A stretch of DNA of 7,874 bases, taken from NCBI GenBank assembly GCA_021813645.1, contig JAKAJW010000174.1:1-7874 (forward strand), given 5' to 3'. This stretch comes from Pseudomonadota bacterium. GTDB taxonomy: Bacteria; Pseudomonadota; Alphaproteobacteria; Rhodobacterales; Rhodobacteraceae. The notes under the pieces were generated by a model. The model saw nothing but the letters and a program-made list of their open reading frames with translations, made no database searches and was not told where the DNA came from. The translations under genes were made by a program, and so were the position numbers. Numbering within the stretch: position 1 is the stretch's first letter; each line of letters opens with the position of its first letter. Below are positions 1 through 5,736 of this stretch, in pieces.

Positions 1-469
1 CGGTGGCGAAATCCGAGGCCAGCGCGCCGGCGAAGAAGGTGCCCCAGTTCGGAGGCACGGCGCGCTTGGAGATCTCCATATAGATCGACTGCAGATAGGA
101 GAGTTGGTCGCGCAGGGTGCAGACCACCTGAATCTCGGCATAGGGGGCGAGGTAGCGGCGCAACTCGGCCAGATCGAGCCGTGGCAGCGGCATCCCGCGG
201 GAAAACTCCTCGGAGCTGAGGAAGACCGTGCGCCCCTCGCGCGCCAGGCCTCCGATCCGGGCCCAGGCGGCCTCCGGCCCGCCGGCCAGGGCATAGACCT
301 GCGGCAGCGACAGCCATTTCATCGCCAGCCCGTGATGGCCGGCGTTCGGCCCGAGGTCGGGATAGTCGAGCCCATGCCGGGCGAGCAGGGCGCGGTTGCC
401 GGCGAACGTGTTCTGGATCGTCGTCGTGGCTGTCTTGTGGGTGCCGATATGCAGGATGATCTTCGACAT
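1..469 (-). CDS. Sulfotransferase-like protein, C-terminal part beyond the window
   Basis: Reads leftward from ATG at 469-467 and stays open to the window edge, giving 156 residues of an incomplete protein. The N-terminus MSKIILHIGTHKTATTTIQ matches the 5'-phosphosulfate-binding loop of PAPS-dependent sulfotransferases (usual form IGxxKTGTTxLQ; here residues 6-19, with A for the usual G after KT). Residues 116-126, VCTLRDQLSYL, fit the 3'-phosphate-binding element (R120, S124). The family moves sulfate from PAPS to a hydroxyl or amine, and bacterial members beside polysaccharide genes are usually thought to modify glycans; the substrate here is unknown. The start lies one base after the stop of the upstream glycan gene (TGA-G-ATG), and GGGGGA within the last codons of that gene serves as ribosome-binding site, so the two are probably translationally coupled. 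Family assignment is fairly safe; catalytic activity and acceptor are inference. Confidence 0.8.
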   Translation of the reverse strand, partial: MSKIILHIGTHKTATTTIQNTFAGNRALLARHGLDYPDLGPNAGHHGLAMKWLSLPQVYALAGGPEAAWARIGGLAREGRTVFLSSEEFSRGMPLPRLDLAELRRYLAPYAEIQVVCTLRDQLSYLQSIYMEISKRAVPPNWGTFFAGALASDFAT

Positions 470-470
470 C

Positions 471-2696
471 TCATTCCCCCTGCCGCCAGGCGGCCAGTTG
501 GTCGAGCCAGGCGCGGCCCCATTTCTGATCGGGTTCCAGCACCGCGCGTTCGGCCCATTCGTTCCAGGCGTTCAGCATGACCTCCTGGCGATAGGCGCCG
601 GGCAGGCGATGCTGCGACAGGCCGCGCAGCCAGCGGGCGAAGCTGCCGGGATGGCCGCCATAGGCGATATGGGCGGCCAGCCCGCGGCGGGCGGTGTTGT
701 CCCAGGACGGCATGACCCCGGCGATGGTGTTCTTCGGCAGGCTAGCGGCATAGGCGGGCGACAGGCTGCGATCCACCACCCGGTCGTAGTCGTAGATCAG
801 GCCCTGGAACCCGGGCACCGGCCCATGCTGGATCTGATTGCCCTGCGGCCCGCCATAGAGAAAGTCGGGCGGCTGGACGAGACCGTGCGGCGGCATCTCG
901 ACCCAGAAATCGAACAGATCCTCGGCCACCGGATGCTCGCCCGCGACGTGGAAGCGGACCGCGCCCAGCTCGACCTCGCCGAGGCCGAGGGCGCGCCAGG
1001 CCGCGCGCAACCGGGCGAGGTTGCGCGACGGGTCGGGCAGGTCTTCGGGCCGGTAGATGACGAAGCGCGGGCGGCACCCGTCGGGGCGCTGGTAGCGCGG
1101 GTCCTGCATATAGGGCAGGGTGGAAACCGCCAGGCCCTCTTCGAAGCCCGCGGCATAGCTTTGGTCGACCAGGACCTCGCCGCTGAGGCCGTCCCAGTTG
1201 CGCCGCCAGCTTTCGTTGGCCCAGCAGAGATAGAAGGGAAAGCCGATCTCGGGCCGACGCAGCAGCCGGTCGAGCGGCGTCTCCAGCAGGCGGCGGCCGT
1301 CGAACCAGTAGTGATAGACGCAGAAGGCGTCGATGCCGGCCGCCTGGGCCAGCGCCGCCTGTTCGCCCATCACCTCGGTTCGGGTCAGGTCGTAGAAGCC
1401 GAGCGCGCCGGGCAGCGCGGGCTGGGCGTGCCCGTCGAACATCGGCCGGGCGCGGGCGGCGGCCTGCCATTCGGTGTAGCCCGCGCCCCACCAGGCGTCA
1501 TTCTCCGCCACCCGGTGAAACTGCGGCAGGTAGAAGGCCGAGACATAGCCGGGCGCGACCCCCTTGGCGCGGCGCGGCCGCCGGGCGGCGAGCGCGCGGG
1601 ATTCGCGGATGGCCAGGCCGGAGCCCTGGGCCATGAAGCCCAGCGCCCGCTCGAAGGCATGGGCGAGGGTGCCGTCGACCTGGCCGTATTCGGCTTCGAA
1701 CAGGCTCTGTTCCAGCTGAAGTCCACGGATCAGCGCGATCATCACCGGCTTCAGCCAATACATCGAGCCGGCCGGAAAGCTGAGCATTTCGGGCGCGGCC
1801 CGGATCTCGACCCGGCGCAGCAACCAGGCGGTGATATCGAGATTGCTGCCCCACCAGGACGGGTTGGTGTAGTGCTGACCATCGGCCACCCAGATCCCGG
1901 CATCGGCATCGGCGAGAAAGGCGGCGAGCCGCCGGGCGGCGCCGCGGGCCGGCAGGATGCCGTCGATCAGCTGGCGCCGCCAATCGTCGCCGTCGGCGCG
2001 GTGCGGCGAGCGCTTGGTGTGGATCTTGGCGACCGCCCGGTAGCCGTCGAGCAGGCCCGAGTTCACCAGATGGACGAAGGGGAAGATGTCGCGGCCGCGG
2101 TTGGGCATCGGCACGGCGAGGGCGCCTGGAAACGCGGCGCGGATGGCCTCGGCCAGCGCCGCAGCCTCTTCGGGATCGCCGCGCTCCGCCACGGTCACGT
2201 AGAGGTCGAAGGGGAAGTCGAGCGCCTGCAGGCGTTGGGCGATTTCCGGCCAGACGTCCTGATAATAGACATGGACGACGACCGCCTGCGGCGCGCGGGG
2301 GCCGGCATCCGCCGGGCGGCGCAGCACCGGGGCGGGCCGGGTGCCGTTGGCCGCGCCCTCCGGCCGTTCGCGGGTCAGCCGACATTCGCGCCGGCCGTAG
2401 AGCAGGTAGTGCAGATAGGGCTTGGCCGCCCAGTCCTGCAGATCCGGGTTGTGGCGCAGATAGGCGCGGGGCGAGAAATCCGGGCTGGGCTGCCGGCCCT
2501 CCCGCTCGCCGAAGAGCACGTAGTGGCGTTCCGGGAAGGCGCGATGGAGCGGATGCAGCGCCGGGCCGGCGCGCAGGTAATATTCGCGATCGAAGTGTGC
2601 CACGCGGCGGATGTTGAACAGATACCAGAGCACCCGCGGATCGGGGTTGAAGAACCTACCGAACCATCCCGCCTGCTGGATCAACCGCGCCGCCAT
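471..2696 (-). CDS. Two-module glycan-assembly protein: RgpF-like plus WbsX/GH99-like
   Basis: 741 residues. Residues 37-106 hold two copies of a motif roughly FDxxYYL..NPDL..HYxLxGxxEGR (37-69 and 74-106), often seen at the N-terminus of polysaccharide glycosyltransferases. Residues 137-365 resemble rhamnan-synthesis protein F (RgpF, PF05045), with PNRGRDIFPF at 198-207, KIHTKRSPH at 224-232 and FPAGSMYWLKP at 307-317. Residues 384-738 resemble the WbsX/GH99-like domain of O-antigen and capsule clusters (PF14307), with AFYLPQFH at 387-394, WWGAGYTEW at 402-410, YHYWFDG at 461-467, CWANESW at 491-497 and LNAWNEWAE at 708-716; the acidic residues of the last motif are candidate active-site residues. 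No signal peptide or membrane segment is evident, so it is probably cytoplasmic and acts during repeat-unit synthesis. ATG at 2696 has GGGGGA 6 bases upstream. It lies 98 bp after kpsM on the same strand. The exact sugar reaction cannot be told from sequence. Confidence 0.85.
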   Translation of the reverse strand: MAARLIQQAGWFGRFFNPDPRVLWYLFNIRRVAHFDREYYLRAGPALHPLHRAFPERHYVLFGEREGRQPSPDFSPRAYLRHNPDLQDWAAKPYLHYLLYGRRECRLTRERPEGAANGTRPAPVLRRPADAGPRAPQAVVVHVYYQDVWPEIAQRLQALDFPFDLYVTVAERGDPEEAAALAEAIRAAFPGALAVPMPNRGRDIFPFVHLVNSGLLDGYRAVAKIHTKRSPHRADGDDWRRQLIDGILPARGAARRLAAFLADADAGIWVADGQHYTNPSWWGSNLDITAWLLRRVEIRAAPEMLSFPAGSMYWLKPVMIALIRGLQLEQSLFEAEYGQVDGTLAHAFERALGFMAQGSGLAIRESRALAARRPRRAKGVAPGYVSAFYLPQFHRVAENDAWWGAGYTEWQAAARARPMFDGHAQPALPGALGFYDLTRTEVMGEQAALAQAAGIDAFCVYHYWFDGRRLLETPLDRLLRRPEIGFPFYLCWANESWRRNWDGLSGEVLVDQSYAAGFEEGLAVSTLPYMQDPRYQRPDGCRPRFVIYRPEDLPDPSRNLARLRAAWRALGLGEVELGAVRFHVAGEHPVAEDLFDFWVEMPPHGLVQPPDFLYGGPQGNQIQHGPVPGFQGLIYDYDRVVDRSLSPAYAASLPKNTIAGVMPSWDNTARRGLAAHIAYGGHPGSFARWLRGLSQHRLPGAYRQEVMLNAWNEWAERAVLEPDQKWGRAWLDQLAAWRQGE

Positions 2697-2702
2697 CGCT
2701 CG

Positions 2703-2708
2703 TCCCCC
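2703..2708 (-). promoter_or_regulatory. Ribosome-binding site of the RgpF/WbsX gene
   Basis: On the minus strand GGGGGA lies 6 bases before ATG 2696-2694. It is the only purine-rich block close to a long in-frame start here and supports this start. Confidence 0.6.
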
Positions 2709-2772
2709 ATACCGGCGCCGAGCTTCGCCGGCGCTCTTTCGGCATAGGACTCCGGCGCTGAAAAATGGTTAA

Positions 2773-2791
2773 GCGGGTCCGGTCCACCCGC
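2773..2791 (-). terminator. Weak stem-loop after kpsM (possible attenuator)
   Basis: Three bases after the kpsM stop codon, on the minus strand, GCGGGT pairs perfectly with ACCCGC (6 bp, GC-rich) across a 7-base loop. The following bases are TTAACCATTTTTC, so a run of five T sits about 8 bases beyond the stem instead of directly after it. This is a poor fit to a standard intrinsic terminator. It could trim or attenuate transcription between kpsM and the next gene, or be chance in GC-rich DNA. The rest of the 98-bp gap (2697-2794) shows no clear promoter. Confidence 0.3.
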
Positions 2792-2794
2792 CGC

Positions 2795-3667
2795 CTAATC
2801 GTTCAGAATGTCCCGATGCGCGCGCTTCAGCAGCAGCAGGCCGAAGGCCAGCGGGATCAGCGCCACGGCGAAGACATAGGCCGGCGAGACATAGGCGGCC
2901 GAATAGCTGGGGTAGAAGCCGCGCCGCATTTCCCCGGTGATGTGGATGAGCGGGTTCCACCACAACAGCCCGCGCGCCGGCAGCGGCAGCGAATCGAGCA
3001 GGAAGAACACGCCCGACATGAGGAACAGCGGGCGATTGGCCACCGCCCAGACGGTATCCCAGAACGGCAGCACGGCGCGCAGGTAGCAGGTCAGCGTGCC
3101 GATGCCGAGGCCAAGCGCCGCGGCCATCAGCGTGGCCAACAGGATCGCCGGCCAATCGAGCGCGGCGCGCAGGCCGTAGAGTGCATGGATGCCGACGATC
3201 ACCACGATGCCGACCCCGATCAGCGTCAGCGCGTTCAGCAGGAACCGGGCGAGCAGCGCATCCACGAAGGTGACCGCGGGATAGGCCAGCAGCGGCTTGG
3301 AATAGACCAGCGCCTGGGCGGTCTTCTGGCTGAGCTGGGCGTAAAGCGCGAAGGGCAGATAGGCGGTGGCGTAGAACAGCGGGAAATTGCTGCCCAGCGC
3401 CGGCCGGTGCAGGAACATCGAGAAGACGAAGGAAAGGATGGCGATGGTGCCGACCGGCTCCACCACCGCCCAGAGATAGCCGCCGGGGGTGCGGCCGTAG
3501 GTGGCCGCCATCTCGCGCAGCATGAGCGCGACGACGGTGCGCAGCGTGCGCCCGGCGCCCAGAGCGTCGCCGAAGCCACCGCCCCGGGCGCGCAGCGGGG
3601 CCCGCAATGGCACGCGCTGCGGGGTGGGCGGCGGGGCGGACGGCGGGTTCGACAGCATTCGCGGCAT
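2795..3667 (-). CDS. kpsM: Capsular polysaccharide ABC transporter permease, KpsM-type
   Basis: 290 residues from the ATG at 3667, an inner-membrane permease of the ABC-2/KpsM family (KpsM, BexB, CtrC) that moves lipid-linked capsule polymer across the inner membrane with KpsT. Hydrophobic segments lie near 67-85, 95-112, 140-160, 172-196, 208-224 and 262-280, the expected six. Family features include the cytoplasmic ALMLREMAATYGRTPGGYLW stretch at 47-66, WAVANRPLFLMSGVFFL at 207-223 and the WWNPLIHITGEMRRGFYP block at 236-253. An upstream TTG at 3703 would give 302 residues, but the ATG at 3667 has a perfect AGGAGG 5 bases before it and is preferred. The first ~35 residues are proline/arginine-rich and extend beyond the usual ~260-residue family length. 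It is transcribed divergently from kpsE and kpsT, whose products should be its partners. Confidence 0.93.
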   Translation of the reverse strand: MPRMLSNPPSAPPPTPQRVPLRAPLRARGGGFGDALGAGRTLRTVVALMLREMAATYGRTPGGYLWAVVEPVGTIAILSFVFSMFLHRPALGSNFPLFYATAYLPFALYAQLSQKTAQALVYSKPLLAYPAVTFVDALLARFLLNALTLIGVGIVVIVGIHALYGLRAALDWPAILLATLMAAALGLGIGTLTCYLRAVLPFWDTVWAVANRPLFLMSGVFFLLDSLPLPARGLLWWNPLIHITGEMRRGFYPSYSAAYVSPAYVFAVALIPLAFGLLLLKRAHRDILND

Positions 3668-3672
3668 CGGCG

Positions 3673-3678
3673 CCTCCT
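3673..3678 (-). promoter_or_regulatory. Ribosome-binding site fixing the kpsM start
   Basis: A perfect AGGAGG on the minus strand with a 5-base spacer to ATG 3667-3665. It decides for this start over the in-frame TTG at 3703, which has no comparable site at the right distance. Confidence 0.75.
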
Positions 3679-3752
3679 GGGGTTGGCGGCTTTTTAACCC
3701 CAATCCCCTTTCCTGATCGTTGCGCCCCGGCTTGTCCCGGTCGCGCGGAAAC

Positions 3753-3758
3753 AGGAGA
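3753..3758 (+). promoter_or_regulatory. Ribosome-binding site of kpsE
   Basis: AGGAGA with a 7-base spacer to the ATG at 3766. It selects this ATG over further in-frame upstream codons (the frame is open back to 3607), whose translation would run antisense through kpsM and looks non-coding. Confidence 0.7.
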
Positions 3759-3765
3759 CGCCGAA

Positions 3766-5050
3766 ATGGCCGAGCCGAAGCCGCAAGCCTCGGGCGCCGC
3801 CCGCCCGATCCCGTTCAAGCCGCAACCCGCCAAGCCGCAGCCCTCGCGGCCCGCCGGCCTGACGCCGCCCGGCGCGCGACCCAGGTCCGCGCCGGCATCC
3901 TCGCCGGCGGTCATCGCGGTGGCACCGCCGGCCGGCAAGGCCCGGCGGCGGCCGCGGCACCTCGGCCTGCTGGCGAGCTTTCTCGCCCTCGTCGCGCTGC
4001 CGACAGCGCTGTCAGGCGGCTATCTCGGCTTGCGGGCGGTGGACCAATATGCCTCGACCGTCGGCTTCGCGGTGCAGAGCGAGAACAGCTCCACCATGCT
4101 CAACATCCTCGGCGGGATCACCCAGCTGGCGGGGGCGAGCGACAGCCAGGCGGCGATGGTCTACGAATATCTGCAAAGCCGCGACCTGGTCGAACGGCTC
4201 GACGCCCGGCTGAACCTGCGCCGGATCTTCGCCGCGCCGCATCGGACCGATCCGGTCTTCGCCTTCGACCCGGCCGGCAGCGTCGAGGATCTGGTCGATT
4301 ACTGGCACCGGATGACCACGGTGACCTATGACCCCGGCACCGGGCTTCTCACGCTGGAGGTGCATGCCTTCAGCGCCGCCCAGGCGCGCGAGATCGCCGC
4401 CGCCGCCTTCGACGAGGCGAGCCGGATGATCAACGAACTATCGGATATCGCCCAGGCAGATACGATGCGGTTGGCGCGCGACGAGTTGCAGCGCACCGAG
4501 GAGCGGCTGCGCCAGGCGCGCGCGGCGCTGCAGAGCTTCCGCGAACGCAGCCAGATGATCGACCCGGCGGCGGATTTCAGCGGACGGATGGGTGTCATCA
4601 ACGCGCTGCAAAGCCAGCTCGCCACGGCGCTGGTCACGCTCGGCCTGCTTGAGCAGACCGCAAGGCCCGGCGACCCGCGGCTGACCGAGGCGGAGCGGCT
4701 GATCGCCGTCACCCGGGCCCAGATCGCCAGCGAACGGCGCCGCTTCGGCACCGCCGTGGCCGCCGCCGACCCGGCCACCCTGGCCGAGCTGACCGGCCAT
4801 TACGAACGGCTCAGCGCCGAACTCGACTTCGCCGGGAAAGCCTATGCCGCCGCGCTCACCGCGCTCGACGGCGCGCAGGCGGCGGCGCGCCAGCAGTCGC
4901 TCTATCTCGCCGCCTATCAGAAGCCGGCGGCAGCGCAGGCCGCAGAATACCCCCCGGCGGGTCCTGCTCACCGGCCTGGTGGCGCTGTTCGGCCTGCTGA
5001 TCTGGTCGGTGCTGGCGCTGGTCTATTACAGCCTGCGGGACCGGCGATGA
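3766..5050 (+). CDS. kpsE: Capsule export inner-membrane protein, KpsE/CtrB/BexC-type, frameshifted near its 3' end
   Basis: Polysaccharide co-polymerase/export family protein that links the inner-membrane ABC exporter to the outer-membrane pore. Residues 1-60 are a proline/basic-rich cytoplasmic tail; a membrane helix lies at about 66-90; residues 92-385 form the periplasmic part, with YASTVGFAVQSE (95-106), VYEYLQSRDLVERLD (132-146) and long helical, coiled-coil-like stretches at about 225-265 and 305-385; QQSLYLAAYQKP (376-387) is the typical lead-in to the last helix. After EYP (394-396) the frame breaks at six C (4950-4955). Dropping one C continues as RRVLLTGLVALFGLLIW and ends YYSLRDRR-stop at 5050, which supplies the expected second transmembrane helix and gives 427 residues. 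Without correction the frame loses this helix and runs into the ATPase (656-residue fusion to 5736). The intact form ends in an ATGA overlap with kpsT, which argues that it is ancestral. Confidence 0.88.
4950..4955 (+). other. C6 homopolymer at the kpsE frame break
   Basis: Six C within GAATACCCCCCGGCGG. Codons before it read GAA TAC CCC in the KpsE frame; codons after it that encode the membrane helix (CGG CGG GTC CTG CTC) are in the +1 frame. Five C would give one continuous KpsE reading frame. The stretch also reads CCC-C, a sequence on which proline tRNA can slip +1, and such a slip would produce exactly the same YPRRVLL junction. Confidence 0.85.
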
Positions 5051-5736
5051 TCCGGCTGGAGAACCTGTGCAAGATCCACCGGCTGAACGGGCGCAACAAG
5101 ATCGTCGCCCGCAACATCCACGCCACCTTCCCGACCGGGGTCTCGGTTGGCCTGCTGGGCCGCAACGGGGCGGGAAAATCGACCCTGTTGCAGATGATTT
5201 CCGGAACCCTGGCACCGGATCGCGGCCGGGTCAGCTCGGACGGCACGATCTCCTGGCCGGTGGGCTTCGCGGGCAGCTTCCACGCCGATCTGACCGGGGT
5301 GCAGAACTGCCGCTTCATCGCCCGGATCTATGGCGTCGACAGCGACGAGCTCTTGGCCTTCGTGGCGGATTTCGCCGAGCTTGGCGGCCATTTCCACCTG
5401 CCGGTGCGCAGCTATTCCGCCGGGATGCGGGCCCGGCTGGCCTTCGCCTGTTCGATGGGCATTCGCTTCGACACCTATCTGGTGGACGAAGTGACCTCGG
5501 TCGGCGACGCGCTGTTCCGCGACAAGAGCGAGGCGGTCTTGCTCGACCGGATGCAGAGCTCGGGCGCGGTGGTGGTGTCGCATTCGCTGGGGATGCTGCA
5601 GCGGATCTGCCAGGCCGGCGCGGTGCTGGAGGACGGGCGGCTGACCTATTTCCCGAAGATCGCCACCGCCATCGCCCATTACACAGCGATGCTGGGCCGG
5701 AGCCAGCACTCCGAAAAAGGCTCTGTTCCAGCCTAA
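5047..5736 (+). CDS. kpsT: Capsular polysaccharide ABC transporter ATP-binding protein, KpsT-type
   Basis: 229 residues, the cytoplasmic ATPase that powers export through the KpsM-type permease. Walker A is GRNGAGKST at 38-46, the ABC signature is YSAGMRARLAFA at 123-134 (SAGM replaces the common SGGQ, as is typical of KpsT/BexA/CtrD), Walker B is FDTYLVDEV at 141-149 (D147, E148 catalytic) and the switch histidine is H179 in VVVSHS. VDEVTSVGD is also characteristic of this group. The length fits group 2 KpsT, and there is no extra C-terminal glycan-binding domain as in Wzt. ATG 5047 overlaps the restored kpsE stop as ATGA; only a weak GGGA lies upstream, so it probably depends on translational coupling to kpsE. 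Because of the C6 tract, the KpsE frame as written enters this gene in frame. It ends at TAA 5734-5736, overlapping the stop of the convergent RTX gene. Confidence 0.94.
   Translation: MIRLENLCKIHRLNGRNKIVARNIHATFPTGVSVGLLGRNGAGKSTLLQMISGTLAPDRGRVSSDGTISWPVGFAGSFHADLTGVQNCRFIARIYGVDSDELLAFVADFAELGGHFHLPVRSYSAGMRARLAFACSMGIRFDTYLVDEVTSVGDALFRDKSEAVLLDRMQSSGAVVVSHSLGMLQRICQAGAVLEDGRLTYFPKIATAIAHYTAMLGRSQHSEKGSVPA
5733..5736. other. Overlapping convergent stop codons
   Basis: The bases CTAA serve both genes: TAA at 5734-5736 ends kpsT on the plus strand, and CTA at 5733-5735 is TAG on the minus strand, ending the RTX gene. There is no intergenic space and no T-tailed hairpin nearby, so any transcription terminators must lie inside the opposing coding regions. 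Confidence 0.9.

Larger units (their letters stand above)
3668..3765. promoter_or_regulatory. Divergent intergenic region between kpsM and kpsE
   Basis: 98 bp separate the two divergent starts, so promoters for both arms of the export locus should lie here or in the adjoining 5' coding DNA. The middle has a locally AT-richer patch (TTTTTAA at 3691-3697, with AATCCCCTTTCC after it) in otherwise very GC-rich sequence. I could not find convincing -35/-10 pairs on either strand, nor a clear operator palindrome. The promoter role is inferred from gene layout. Confidence 0.5.

Noticed and set aside
396..2747. Long open frame of 783 codons on the plus strand opposite the RgpF/WbsX gene
   Set aside because: It mirrors a well-recognised minus-strand gene with conserved motifs. 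Its translation is low-complexity and rich in Gly/Ala/Arg/Val with no recognisable domain, as expected for an antisense shadow in GC-rich DNA.
2765..3697. Plus-strand open frame of 310 codons opposite kpsM
   Set aside because: Rich in Gln/Arg/Gly without known motifs, and antisense to a permease with clear family features and a perfect ribosome-binding site.
3668..3703. Twelve-residue N-terminal extension of KpsM from TTG 3703
   Set aside because: The ATG at 3667 has a perfect AGGAGG at ideal spacing, while the TTG start does not.
3607..3765. Upstream extension of the kpsE reading frame
   Set aside because: The extra codons run antisense through the kpsM start and have no family similarity; AGGAGA before ATG 3766 marks the real start.
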